Shown one piece after another: positions 7,839 through 16,544 of a DNA stretch of 64,000 bases. The stretch comes from Thermococcus sp. 4557. Its GTDB lineage: Archaea; Methanobacteriota_B; Thermococci; Thermococcales; Thermococcaceae. A model generated the notes under the pieces. It saw nothing but the letters and a program-made list of their open reading frames with translations. It did not search any database and was not told the DNA's origin. The position numbers were made by a program, and so were the translations under genes. The stretch's first letter is position 1, and the number at the start of each line of letters is the position of its first letter. The stretch lies in NCBI RefSeq assembly GCF_000221185.1, contig NC_015865.1:1798001-1862000 (forward strand). Direction: 5' to 3'.

Positions 7839-8942
7839 ATGGTAGAGGTTAAGCTTGATAGGATAACCAAAAGGTTTGGGGACTTTGAGGCGGTTAAAGA
7901 GCTCACGCTGGAGATAAAGGACGGTGAGTTCCTCGTGCTCCTCGGCCCGAGCGGCTGCGGAAAGACGACGACGCTGAGGATGATTTCTGGCCTTGAGACG
8001 CCCAGCGAAGGCAAGATATACTTCGGCGATAGAGACGTTACATACCTGCCCCCCAAGGACAGGAACATCTCGATGGTATTTCAGAGCTACGCCGTCTGGC
8101 CGCACATGAAGGTCTTCGACAACATAGCCTTCCCGCTCAGAGTGAAGAAGTATCCCGAGGACGAGATAAAGAGGCGCGTCAAGTGGGCGGCCGAACTCCT
8201 CCAGATAGAGGGTCTCCTCGACCGCTATCCAGGACAGCTCAGCGGCGGCCAGAGGCAGCGTGTGGCCGTCGCCAGGGCGATAGTGGTTGAGCCAGACGTT
8301 CTGCTCATGGACGAGCCGCTCAGCAACCTGGACGCCAAACTCAGGGTGGCGATGCGCGCCGAGATCAAGAAGCTCCAGACGAAGCTGAACGTCACGACCA
8401 TCTACGTCACCCACGATCAAGTCGAGGCAATGACGATGGGCGACAGGATAGCGGTTATGAACAAGGGCCGGCTCCTCCAGGTGGGTCCCCCGACGGAGGT
8501 TTACCTCAAGCCCAACTCCCTCTTCGTGGCGACCTTCATAGGCGCTCCCGAGATGAACACCATTGACGCGACGGTTGTGGAGAACGATGGCCTCTTCCTT
8601 GAGGGGGACGGCTTCAAGATACGCCTTCCGGACGACTTCAGGGAAGTCCTCGAGGGGTACATAGGAAAGGAGGTTCTCCTTGGCGTAAGGCCCGAGCACA
8701 TGACCGTGAAGGGCGTTTCGACCCTTGAGCACGTGACGAGGACTGCTGAGATAGAGGGAATCGTTGATTTCATAGAGGCCCTCGGTACGGACACGATAGT
8801 CCACGCCAAGGTTGGGGGAAACATCATCAAGATAAAGCTTCCCGGCCACATACCCCTGCCGGTTGGAGAAAAGATTAAAATAGAGATTGACCTTGACAAC
8901 ATCCATATCTTCGACAGAGACACGGAGAAAGCGATAATCTGA
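7839..8942 (+). CDS. sugar ABC transporter ATP-binding protein (MalK-like)
   Basis: 367 residues. Walker A GPSGCGKT is at 36-43, Q-loop FQSYAVWPH at 81-89, signature LSGGQ at 134-138 and Walker B LLMDEP at 155-160. An OB/TOBE-type C-terminal domain from about 240 onward (ending DLDNIHIFD) marks it as a MalK/MsmX-like CUT1 ATPase. All nucleotide-binding motifs are intact. It powers import by the two permeases just upstream. The TrmB-type regulator gene begins 9 bases after its stop, so regulator and transporter share one transcript. Confidence 0.92.
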   Translation: MVEVKLDRITKRFGDFEAVKELTLEIKDGEFLVLLGPSGCGKTTTLRMISGLETPSEGKIYFGDRDVTYLPPKDRNISMVFQSYAVWPHMKVFDNIAFPLRVKKYPEDEIKRRVKWAAELLQIEGLLDRYPGQLSGGQRQRVAVARAIVVEPDVLLMDEPLSNLDAKLRVAMRAEIKKLQTKLNVTTIYVTHDQVEAMTMGDRIAVMNKGRLLQVGPPTEVYLKPNSLFVATFIGAPEMNTIDATVVENDGLFLEGDGFKIRLPDDFREVLEGYIGKEVLLGVRPEHMTVKGVSTLEHVTRTAEIEGIVDFIEALGTDTIVHAKVGGNIIKIKLPGHIPLPVGEKIKIEIDLDNIHIFDRDTEKAII

Positions 8943-8951
8943 GGTCTGCCT

Positions 8952-9968
8952 ATGGAAGAAAAGGAGATAAAAGCCCGGCTGAAAGAGTTCGGTCTCAATG
9001 AATATGAGGTCAGGGCGTATCTTACACTCATAAAGAACGGAGCGCTGACGGCAGGGGAGCTCGCGACGCTCTCGAAGGTGCCCCAGCCCAGGATATACGA
9101 CGTGATAAGGACGCTCATGGCCAAGGGATTCGTCACGACGAGCCAGGGCAGGCCCAAACAGGTAATCCCCCTCAGCCCGGACAGCGTCATGGACGCTTTG
9201 AAGAGGCGCTACAATGAGCGGATTGACGAGATCAAGAGCGCTTTGGAGAAGCTCTACACTCCGAGAGGGGAGATTGGAAGCGTAACTGTCGTCAAGAGCA
9301 GGATAACGTTCGAGGAGCACGTGAAGAAGGCCATCGAGAAGGCCAGGTTTCATCTGAGCATTGCCGTTCCCAGAGAATTCCTTAGAAAAATCGGGGGACA
9401 ACTCGCCGCCAAAAAGGAAGATGGCGTAAGGATAAACCTCTTCGTTTACGGCAATGGTGAGATTCCAGCGATCGCCAGCGAAATAAGGGCTAGGGAAGTT
9501 CCTGATCCGATACTCATCATCCAGGACAGAGAAGAAGGAGTTTACCTGCCCTATGAGGCGCTGACGTCGAGCAGTTCTCTACTCGGCTACGGACTCATCA
9601 TAAGGGACAACAACCTCCTCTTCATGCTCAACCGCTACTTCTACCACGCCCTCTGGCCGACCGGGAGAGTAGTTTATCGCGAGGAGCGCAGGCTCAAGCT
9701 TCCGAGGGAGTACATCCACATAAGGGAGCTGGTGGAGGACATAAAGACCTTCAATCTGGAGGGGGCAAAGGTTGAGGTTATAGGGAAGTTCGTTCGCTCC
9801 AGGAAACCGGTACACCTCGTGGGCAGGGTGGTGGAGTTTTTTGAGGATGACAACAAGGTCATTTCTAACATTACCGTCAAGACCGAGGACGGAGCCAGGT
9901 ACGTCGTCGGCGGCTGGAACGCGTCACTTGAGGACATCGAGGCCGAGCGGATAGTCCTTTTCGAGTGA
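8952..9968 (+). CDS. TrmB-family transcriptional regulator
   Basis: 338 residues, the full TrmB length. An N-terminal winged helix (about 10-75, with ARELATLS-like LATLSKVPQPRIYDVIRTL) is followed by a short coiled coil and the TrmB sugar-binding region, including a phospholipase D-like part (HLSIAVPREF) and a C-terminal beta domain (about 250-338). TrmB proteins sense sugars and act as repressor or activator depending on operator position. It is encoded in the importer operon, directly before the glycerate kinase, so it is the best candidate to bind the three palindromes of this locus. That assignment is inference from proximity and operator shape. The sugar it senses is unknown. Confidence 0.88.
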   Translation: MEEKEIKARLKEFGLNEYEVRAYLTLIKNGALTAGELATLSKVPQPRIYDVIRTLMAKGFVTTSQGRPKQVIPLSPDSVMDALKRRYNERIDEIKSALEKLYTPRGEIGSVTVVKSRITFEEHVKKAIEKARFHLSIAVPREFLRKIGGQLAAKKEDGVRINLFVYGNGEIPAIASEIRAREVPDPILIIQDREEGVYLPYEALTSSSSLLGYGLIIRDNNLLFMLNRYFYHALWPTGRVVYREERRLKLPREYIHIRELVEDIKTFNLEGAKVEVIGKFVRSRKPVHLVGRVVEFFEDDNKVISNITVKTEDGARYVVGGWNASLEDIEAERIVLFE

Positions 9969-9988
9969 GTTCTCTCAGGGGTGAGAAA

Positions 9989-11311
9989 ATGGACGCCAGA
10001 ACTACCGCACTGGAGATTATGCGATATGCGATTAAAAGCGCCGACCCTTACCTCGCGGTGAAAAGGAACCTTAGGATTGAGGGGAACAAACTGGTCATTT
10101 CTGGTGAGAGGTTCCCGGTTGGTGGGAAAATCTATCTCCTGGCCTTCGGCAAGGCAGCGTGCTCCATGGCGAGAGCAGTCGTTGATACCCTCGGGGAGCG
10201 TATTGAGGAAGGAGTTATCATCACGAAGTACGGCTACGCAGAGGACTGCCCGAGAACGGAAAGGCTGAAGGTCATCGAGGCCGGACACCCCGTTCCAGAC
10301 GAGAACTCCCTCTTGGGCGGAAAGCTCGGACTCGAACTGGCCGAGAAGGTTGGGGAGAATGACATCCTCCTCGTCCTTATCTCCGGTGGTGGGAGTGCGC
10401 TCTTCCTTCTCCCTGAGGAGGGAATAACACTGGAGGACAAGATCGGGACGAACGAGCTCCTCCTGAAGAGCGGGGCAAAGATATACGAGATAAACACTGT
10501 GAGAAAGCACATCTCGGCAGTCAAGGGCGGCAAGCTGGCGAAGCGCGTGAGGGGTAGGGTGATAAGCCTGATCCTCTCGGACGTCGTCGGCGACCCGCTT
10601 GAGGCGATAGCATCGGGCCCGACCGTGAAGGACCCGACCACCTTCCAAGACGCCTACCGGATTTTAAAGCTCTACGGGGTCTGGGAGAAGCTTCCGAAGA
10701 GCGTTAAGAGACACATCGAGCTGGGACTGGGGGGGAAGGCGGAGGAAACCCTCAAGGAAGACCTCCCGAACGTCCACAACTTCATAGTTGGAAGCAACAC
10801 CCTCTCCTGCGAATCTGCCCTGGCGAAGGCGAAGGAGCTCGGCTACAACGCCCTGCTTCTCACAACGACCCTAGAAGGCGAGGCCAGGGAGATAGCCCTG
10901 GCGATAGGCTCGATAGTCCAGGAGATAGCAAAATACGACCGCCCGGTTCCAAAGCCGGCCGTCCTAATAGCCGGCGGCGAGTGGACTGTGACCATTGAGG
11001 GAAAGGCCGGCCTCGGCGGGCCGAATCAGGAGTTTGCCCTGAGTATCGCCAGAAAGATATATGGATTAAACGCCGTGGTTCTGGCGGTTGATACAGATGG
11101 AACGGACGGGCCAACCGATGCTGCCGGCGGGATAGTCGACGGGAAAACGCTTGGACTTCTCAGGGAAGCCGGGGTGGACGTCGAGGAAGTCCTCAGAAGG
11201 CACGACGCCTATAACGCGCTGGAAAAGGCCGGCGCACTCCTCAGGACTGGACCAACTGGAACCAACGTGAACTCGCTGGTGGTGGCGGTCATCCCGAAGG
11301 GACGCCAGTAG
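9989..11311 (+). CDS. glycerate 2-kinase (MOFRL / GK-II family)
   Basis: 440 residues from ATG 9989, which follows AGGGGTGAG; an upstream GTG at 9965 overlaps the regulator gene and is unlikely. Conserved features are LLAFGKAACSMA near 44-55, EAGHPVPDENS near 92-102, LLVLISGGGSALF near 119-131 and the C-terminal DTDGTDGPTDAAGG of the MOFRL domain. The enzyme phosphorylates D-glycerate to 2-phosphoglycerate, feeding lower glycolysis. Being last in an importer-regulator operon, it implies that the imported compound yields glycerate, for example from a glycosylglycerate or from non-phosphorylating sugar breakdown. Confidence 0.92.
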   Translation: MDARTTALEIMRYAIKSADPYLAVKRNLRIEGNKLVISGERFPVGGKIYLLAFGKAACSMARAVVDTLGERIEEGVIITKYGYAEDCPRTERLKVIEAGHPVPDENSLLGGKLGLELAEKVGENDILLVLISGGGSALFLLPEEGITLEDKIGTNELLLKSGAKIYEINTVRKHISAVKGGKLAKRVRGRVISLILSDVVGDPLEAIASGPTVKDPTTFQDAYRILKLYGVWEKLPKSVKRHIELGLGGKAEETLKEDLPNVHNFIVGSNTLSCESALAKAKELGYNALLLTTTLEGEAREIALAIGSIVQEIAKYDRPVPKPAVLIAGGEWTVTIEGKAGLGGPNQEFALSIARKIYGLNAVVLAVDTDGTDGPTDAAGGIVDGKTLGLLREAGVDVEEVLRRHDAYNALEKAGALLRTGPTGTNVNSLVVAVIPKGRQ

Positions 11312-11313
11312 AT

Positions 11314-12114
11314 TCACAGCTCTATGAACTCCCAGCCTTCCCTGTGGGTCTCTATCCCCTCCGCCTTCACGCGTAGGGCCCTTATCTCCTTCTTCAGTCC
11401 CCACAGGAACCCTTCAAAGGCCTCATCATCGGTCAGAACCTCGTAGCTTTCCGGGTACTCATCGCGGAGGAGTTCCTGGAATTCCCTTCCCGATGCACGG
11501 AGGTTGAGCACTTCGAAGAAGTAGCAGTCCGCGAAGCCCCTCGTGTCCTCCACTATGGCGGAAACGTCCGTTATCTCTGGAATTATCGGGCTGACGAAGA
11601 CGTACGTTTTCAAGCCCGCCTCGTGGAGTTCCTTAAGGGCGTTAACCCTCGCCTCGTGAACTGGTGTCAGCGGTTCAAACAGCCTCTTTTCTCTCCCCCT
11701 AAAGCCGTTTATCGTGAGGCCGACCTCTATCGTCCGGAACTCCTTGAAAATGTCGATGTCCCTGGTTACCAGGGGGGACTTGGTGAGCACCGAAAGTTCG
11801 TTCCGCTTGTCCATGTACCTCAACACCCTTCTCGTAAGCTTTAGCTCGGCCTCTATCGGCTGATACGGGTCGCTCACCGTTGACATGACGACGCTCCCAG
11901 AAACGTGCTTTCTCGCCAGGTCGGGTGCGTTGGTCTTGACCTCGACCCAGCTCCCCCATCTCCCGTAGTCCTTCCACCTCGTCAGAAACTTGGCGTAGCA
12001 GTACTCGCATGCGAAGGCACAGCCGACGTACTGGTTGACCGCCCACTCCACGCCCGGAATCTTCGATTTGGTGTAGATGCTCTTGGCGCGCCTCTCTATA
12101 ACCCGAACCTTCAT
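11314..12114 (-). CDS. radical SAM protein, SplB-like
   Basis: 266 residues. The iron-sulfur motif is C-x3-C-x2-C (Cys32, Cys36, Cys39) in YVGCAFACEYCYAKF, as in the spore photoproduct lyase-like (COG1533) group; most radical SAM enzymes use C-x3-C-x2-C as well. It is followed by SGSVVMSTVSDPYQPIE and KSPLVTRDIDIF, both typical of that group. The physiological reaction in archaea is not established. It converges on the glycerate kinase gene and shares no operon with it. Confidence 0.85.
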   Translation of the reverse strand: MKVRVIERRAKSIYTKSKIPGVEWAVNQYVGCAFACEYCYAKFLTRWKDYGRWGSWVEVKTNAPDLARKHVSGSVVMSTVSDPYQPIEAELKLTRRVLRYMDKRNELSVLTKSPLVTRDIDIFKEFRTIEVGLTINGFRGREKRLFEPLTPVHEARVNALKELHEAGLKTYVFVSPIIPEITDVSAIVEDTRGFADCYFFEVLNLRASGREFQELLRDEYPESYEVLTDDEAFEGFLWGLKKEIRALRVKAEGIETHREGWEFIEL

Positions 12115-12152
12115 AAGGACTTTTTGTCCATTCTCCTTAAAAGGTGAGCGGC

Positions 12153-12809
12153 ATGAGGTTGAGGGTTCGCCGTCGGCCGGTTAAGTATGCAAGGCTCGAG
12201 GTAAGGCCGGACGGAACGGTTGTTATCACCGCCCCTGATGGCTTCGATGTCGATAACCTGATCGAGAGGCACCGCGGCTGGCTCGAGGGCAAGCTGGCCG
12301 AGATAGGTGAGCTCAGGGAGATTGCGGAGTCAGGTTTTCCCATCAACGGTGAGTTCTATCAGGTCATCCACGGGAGAAAGCCCAAGGTTCACGAGCGGTT
12401 CAAGACCGTCGTCCTCTCCCCCAACCCCAACGATGTGGTCGACTGCCTGAAGAAGATCCTCCGAAGGGAGCTCCTGCCCCTCGTTGATTCCTACGCCCGC
12501 AGGATGGGGGTGGAACCGGGAAAGGTCTACATCAGACATCAGAAGAGCCGATGGGGGAGCTGTTCCCCCAAGGGGAACCTGAACTTCAACGTTCGCCTCA
12601 TAGCCCTCCCCCGGGAGCTTAGGGAGTACGTTGTAATCCATGAGCTCGCCCATCTGAAGCACATGAACCATTCAAAGGCCTTCTGGGAGCTCGTGGGGGA
12701 GTTCTACCCGGACTACAAAAACGCCAGAAAGGAGCTTAAGAAGTGGTGGAGCATCATAGAGCTCAATCCCTACTGGCGCTTTCTGAGCGGGGAGGATTAC
12801 CAAGGATGA
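12153..12809 (+). CDS. YgjP-like (DUF45) zinc metallopeptidase-related protein
   Basis: 218 residues from ATG 12153, placed 6 bases after AAGGTGA. The zinc motif HELAH is at 163-167 with a third ligand His at 173 (HLKHMNHSKAFW), preceded by QKSRWGSCS at 130-138, the hallmark of the YgjP/SprT-like family. The N-terminal half is a beta-rich domain. Substrates in archaea are unknown. The 3' end overlaps the convergent membrane protein gene by 47 bases. Confidence 0.85.
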   Translation: MRLRVRRRPVKYARLEVRPDGTVVITAPDGFDVDNLIERHRGWLEGKLAEIGELREIAESGFPINGEFYQVIHGRKPKVHERFKTVVLSPNPNDVVDCLKKILRRELLPLVDSYARRMGVEPGKVYIRHQKSRWGSCSPKGNLNFNVRLIALPRELREYVVIHELAHLKHMNHSKAFWELVGEFYPDYKNARKELKKWWSIIELNPYWRFLSGEDYQG

Positions 12810-13971
12810 GCCGTCTGGTTAGGTCTTTCAGGGTGACCAAGACGGGTATGTACAGCACGAACGCCGCAAGCCGGCTGAGACCGTCGAGCGCTGTGCCGTC
12901 GAGGGCGAGAGCTTCTGGGTTCCAGTAGGACACCGGCGACTGTCCCCACGGCGGAAGCGACTTCAGAAGGTCGAAACCCTTCACCATGCCGGATACGGCA
13001 AGCAGCGTCCACTGCAGAAGGCTCACGTCAAGGGCCGCCAGCAGGGCAAAGTACTGGATATTGACAACTTTGCTCAGGCCCAGCATCGCCACTACACCGC
13101 CGGTGAGGGCTTCTTTCTCGTTAATGTCGCCGTTCCAGGCTTTTCTGTATAGATGAATGAGCCCGTATACGAGGGGCAGGGTGAGGAGTATGCCGGTCAT
13201 GACGCCTACCTCGGGTGGAAGCGACGAAGGCGGCTCCACCGGGATGAGTATGCGGCGGATGGCTCCCCCAAGCAGAGGAATACCGAAGAAACCGTAGTTC
13301 ATGGCGAACCTCGCGGCGTGGAAGCCGAGTACCGCCTTTAGGTATCCCCCGGGACTCTCGAGCAGGAACGGCGCCGAGATGGCGAGCCCAATTATGGCCG
13401 CGGTCGTCATGAACCTCGGGATATCCTTTCTCCTCCTCGGCGTTAGCAGGACCGCCAGGAGGATAATGGGTGCGTACTGCTTTGTAAGGGTCGACAGTGC
13501 TGCATAAACCCCCGCTCGCTCTATTCTCCTTTTCTCCAGCTCAACGTACGACTCCAGCATAAGGCCAACGGCCAGGGCATCGAAGTGCCCCCTGAACGGG
13601 CCGATGTAAAGCAGGAGAGGGTTGAACAGGAGCAGAACCGCCCTTTTTGCGTCCCCGCTCATCCGGTAAACCGCATGGGAGAGCACCAGGCTCCCCAGGA
13701 GTGCCGGGACTTTAAGGGCGAGCCTCGCTGCGAGGGGGGACAAGTCGAGTGTATAGAAAGGGGCCACGAGGAGGAAGGGGATCGGCGGATACGAGTACCA
13801 CATCTCGCACATACTTATCTCGCACCAGCTGTACGGGCTGGTTCCGAACCTGGCGAAGGTAAACGCTGAGACCGCTAGAACGTGGCCGTCCATGTAATGG
13901 TAACCCAAGAAAGAAAGTGCCATCTGGAGTATTATTCCCCCGACCGCCGCGAGTTTTAGTCCCCTATCCAT
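12763..13971 (-). CDS. polytopic membrane protein, possible lipid-linked glycosyltransferase
   Basis: 402 residues with about nine to ten hydrophobic segments and a large first external loop. It includes a short pair of acidic residues in RGHFDALAVGLMLES, resembling the GT-C (DUF2029 / mannosyltransferase-like) layout in which early loop acids bind the lipid-linked donor, and STLTKQYAPIILL in the next segment, as seen in several GT-C proteins. No neighbouring glycosylation gene supports the role, so the function is a tentative family guess. The 3' end overlaps the metallopeptidase gene on the other strand. Confidence 0.5.
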   Translation of the reverse strand: MDRGLKLAAVGGIILQMALSFLGYHYMDGHVLAVSAFTFARFGTSPYSWCEISMCEMWYSYPPIPFLLVAPFYTLDLSPLAARLALKVPALLGSLVLSHAVYRMSGDAKRAVLLLFNPLLLYIGPFRGHFDALAVGLMLESYVELEKRRIERAGVYAALSTLTKQYAPIILLAVLLTPRRRKDIPRFMTTAAIIGLAISAPFLLESPGGYLKAVLGFHAARFAMNYGFFGIPLLGGAIRRILIPVEPPSSLPPEVGVMTGILLTLPLVYGLIHLYRKAWNGDINEKEALTGGVVAMLGLSKVVNIQYFALLAALDVSLLQWTLLAVSGMVKGFDLLKSLPPWGQSPVSYWNPEALALDGTALDGLSRLAAFVLYIPVLVTLKDLTRRLILGNPPRSESASRD

Positions 13972-14039
13972 CGAAGATCGGGTAATATAGCTCGCAAAAG
14001 ATATTAAGTTTTTGGGAAAACCCTGACTGGTGTGGCGCA

Positions 14040-14426
14040 GTGGACTTAAGGGATGTCCTCAAACTCCTCGCACTGATGGCCGATGAGATTATCGTTGGCG
14101 TTTTCATCTTCCTGATACTCCCGGAGATAGGTGTGGAGATTCCCCTCTGGGCTGGATTGCTCGTGATAGCTGCCCTCCTGGCCAAGGATTTCCTCATAGC
14201 TCCATTCGTTCTTGGAGGTGGGGCGAACAAAAAGCCCGAGGTGGGTCCCGAGAGGCTGATAGGGAGAACCGCCCTCGTTGTCGAAGACCTTTCTCCAGAA
14301 GGAGTCGTTAAGCTCGATGGCGAGCTCTGGAAGGCGGAGTGTTTAAACGGAACCGCTGGAATGGGTGAGAAGGTTAAAATAGTCTCAGTCATGGGCACTA
14401 AGGTGCTCGTGGAACGCCGAGGGTAG
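14040..14426 (+). CDS. short NfeD-like membrane protein
   Basis: 128 residues starting at GTG 14040, preceded by GGTGTGG. Two membrane segments (about 9-31 and 34-52) are followed by a small OB-like beta domain (IGRTALVVEDLSPEGVVKLDGELWKAEC) that matches the NfeD C-terminal domain. Full NfeD proteins work with stomatin-like partners in membrane protein quality control; no stomatin or protease gene lies next to it here. Its end overlaps the convergent gene by 29 bases. Confidence 0.65.
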   Translation: MDLRDVLKLLALMADEIIVGVFIFLILPEIGVEIPLWAGLLVIAALLAKDFLIAPFVLGGGANKKPEVGPERLIGRTALVVEDLSPEGVVKLDGELWKAECLNGTAGMGEKVKIVSVMGTKVLVERRG

Positions 14427-14835
14427 CAAGAACCGCCGCGAGCTCTTCGGGCTTGTTGGTCGTGAATGAGACCGTCCATCCCTTCTTCTGTCGTATCGTG
14501 ACGCAAGCCCTTCCGGGCAGGGTGAAGTGAATCGTCCCGTAGCAAGAGGTCCAGCCTTCCCGAACCTCAAAGCTCGCAATGTTTTCGATGGGAACAGTCT
14601 TCCTGACTATGAGTCCGATGATGCCTCGTATCCTCAGCTCGCGCTCGTCTATCTCGATTTTAATTGCCATCACGTCCAGGAGCAGAACCGTAACTCCAAT
14701 TGTGGTCGCGAGCATTATCTCAACGCCTTCGCCCGCCTGATACGTCGCGTAGAGGCCCGCGAACATCGCGAGGATTGGAATCAGCATGATGACCTGGAAT
14801 ATCCTGCTCGTCAGGGTCTCCTCGTAGAGCGCCAT
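14398..14835 (-). CDS. membrane protein with PH-like domain, unknown role
   Basis: 145 residues. Two N-terminal hydrophobic segments (about 12-31 and 37-55) precede a beta-rich domain with IEIDERELRIRGIIG and PIENIASFEVR, a pattern seen in bacterial/archaeal PH-like (bPH) domains. The function is unknown. It stands alone between two rightward genes and overlaps the NfeD-like gene at its 3' end. Confidence 0.6.
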   Translation of the reverse strand: MALYEETLTSRIFQVIMLIPILAMFAGLYATYQAGEGVEIMLATTIGVTVLLLDVMAIKIEIDERELRIRGIIGLIVRKTVPIENIASFEVREGWTSCYGTIHFTLPGRACVTIRQKKGWTVSFTTNKPEELAAVLATLGVPRAP

Positions 14836-14902
14836 GCTCTCACCGAAGAAACTTCTCGGTTAGAGCTTTAAAGGTTGGCTTCCAAACCTATGGGGTGGTG
14901 CG

Positions 14903-15328
14903 ATGGTAAGGATAATGCCGGTTGACCGGTTGAGCGACGATGACGTTAGGGAAATCCTGACGAAGTACAAAAAGATCGCCCTCGTGGGCGCTTCACCGAA
15001 GCCCGAGCGCGACGCGAACGATGTTATGCGCTACCTCCTCGAGCACGGCTACGAGGTTTACCCCGTGAACCCCCACTACGATGAAGTCCTTGGAAGAAAG
15101 TGCTATCCGAGCGTTCTCGATATCCCCGACGAGGTAGATATAGTCGACCTCTTCGTGAGGCCCGAGTTCACGATGGACTACGTCGAGCAGGCGATGGAGA
15201 AGGGGGCAAAGGTCGTCTGGTTCCAGTTCAAAACGTACAACAGGGAGGCGTTCAAAAAGGCCAAGGAGGCCGGCCTAACCGCGGTTGCCCACCGCTGCAT
15301 AAAGCAGGAGCACGCGAGGCTCCTTTAG
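14903..15328 (+). CDS. CoA-binding domain protein (YccU-like)
   Basis: 141 residues, ATG after GGGGTGGTG. A Rossmann-type CoA-binding fold: IALVGASPKPERDANDVMR at about 24-42, VYPVNPHYDEVLGRKCYPS and VDLFVRPEFT. It corresponds to the CoA-binding domain of succinyl-CoA synthetase alpha subunits but stands alone, like the YccU family. Ligand binding is expected; the role is unknown. Its stop overlaps the stop of the convergent methyltransferase gene. Confidence 0.88.
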   Translation: MVRIMPVDRLSDDDVREILTKYKKIALVGASPKPERDANDVMRYLLEHGYEVYPVNPHYDEVLGRKCYPSVLDIPDEVDIVDLFVRPEFTMDYVEQAMEKGAKVVWFQFKTYNREAFKKAKEAGLTAVAHRCIKQEHARLL

Positions 15329-16425
15329 CCCCGATACCTCAGCACGTGGATGTCCCTGACGAGTTTGTGCCTCTCCTCGTAGTCGGTGTACCTTCCAACG
15401 ACCTCGAAGCCGAGCTTGGTCAACCACTTCCTCTCCTTTCTATATATTCCCCCGCCGCTCAGCCTGTAGGCGGGGAAGACGAAGACCACCTTTCCGTTCC
15501 TCTTGAGGACATCGCCGAAGCTCTCGAAGACGGGGTAATAGAGCCGGTCCAGCTCGTTGGCGAGCTTTATCGCCTCGCCCCTGCTGGGATTCCTTTTGAG
15601 GGGCTTTCCGAGATAGGGTTCCGTAACCACCGCGTCGAACCTCTGGCGGAAGCACCGCCTCAGCTTCCTCGCGTCGCAGACCTCGAGGTGGGCGGAGCCC
15701 CTCGGGCGGAACTCCTTCCTGAGCCATGCGAGGTTCTTCTTGGCGTCCCGTATTCTCTCCGGGTCTCGGTCGCTTCCGTGGGCACTCAGCCCCTGGAGGA
15801 CGAACTCCTGAACTATCGTCCCTATTCCGCAGAAGGGGTCGAGGAAAGAGCCCTTCCTCACCTCCGTCAGGTTCACCATTATCCTCGCGAGCCTGGGCGG
15901 GATGGAAAGGATGGGCCTCTGAACGGGCCTCTCCACGTCGAGCTTCTTCAGCTCAAACGGGTCTGTAACCTTCACGGTCTCGCCGACCCAGAAGCTCCCG
16001 TCCTCACGGAAGAGGAAGACGAAGTCCTTAACTTCTGGAAAGCCCTTGAGGATGAGCTCCGCTGGCATGGCATAAACTCTGGCGGGTTTGAAGAACTTTG
16101 AGGAGCCTTCCGCCTTGAACTCCCTTTTTATCGCGCTTCCCAGCTTCCTCCAGAGCCTCCAGTCGCTCTCACCGTAGAGGCTGACCGTGAAGAGCCTCGC
16201 GTATTCGAGGTCGCCTATGGCATCCTCTCCTTCGCCGACTATCCGGACCAGTTTGAGTGAGCCCCCCAGCCAGTGGAAGTACCTCTCCACCGCGGTGGAT
16301 GACTCGAATACCAGCCAGTCCCGCGCGGACTCGATAACTCTAACTTTAAGGTTGAACCTTCTGGTGAATGCATAAAATTCTGCCTCACTGAGGCGTGGAT
16401 TTTTGCCAAATATCGCCGCGTACAT
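15325..16425 (-). CDS. Trm11/Trm-G10-like SAM-dependent methyltransferase
   Basis: 366 residues from ATG 16425. The N-terminal half resembles the RNA-binding region of tRNA guanine-N2 methyltransferases (COG1041); the C-terminal Rossmann domain has the SAM-binding FLDPFCGIGTIVQEF. The catalytic motif IV, normally D/N-PPY, reads TEPYLG here, so it may be a paralogue with a different target from the m2G10 enzyme. A KVVFVFPAYRLS strand follows as in the family. tRNA or rRNA methylation is likely but the site is not. A GTG-rich 120-base gap separates it from the next gene on the other strand. Confidence 0.75.
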   Translation of the reverse strand: MYAAIFGKNPRLSEAEFYAFTRRFNLKVRVIESARDWLVFESSTAVERYFHWLGGSLKLVRIVGEGEDAIGDLEYARLFTVSLYGESDWRLWRKLGSAIKREFKAEGSSKFFKPARVYAMPAELILKGFPEVKDFVFLFREDGSFWVGETVKVTDPFELKKLDVERPVQRPILSIPPRLARIMVNLTEVRKGSFLDPFCGIGTIVQEFVLQGLSAHGSDRDPERIRDAKKNLAWLRKEFRPRGSAHLEVCDARKLRRCFRQRFDAVVTEPYLGKPLKRNPSRGEAIKLANELDRLYYPVFESFGDVLKRNGKVVFVFPAYRLSGGGIYRKERKWLTKLGFEVVGRYTDYEERHKLVRDIHVLRYRG

Positions 16426-16544
16426 GGTCGCATCCTTCGAGGGAGCCCTTAAAAACGTTCCGAGGGTTAGGTTAATAAGATGTGATGTGCAATAAAGAAT
16501 AAGGGTGATGTGTAAAATCCACAACTGTACGGGGGATATGTGGC

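Noticed and set aside
6909-9401. 830-residue leftward open frame
   Set aside because: It is antisense to the intact importer permease, ATPase and TrmB genes and results from their codon bias.
16482-16512. direct repeat GTGATGTG twice, about 23 bases apart
   Set aside because: Short, single occurrence and not palindromic; it may be chance in the leader before the solenoid gene.
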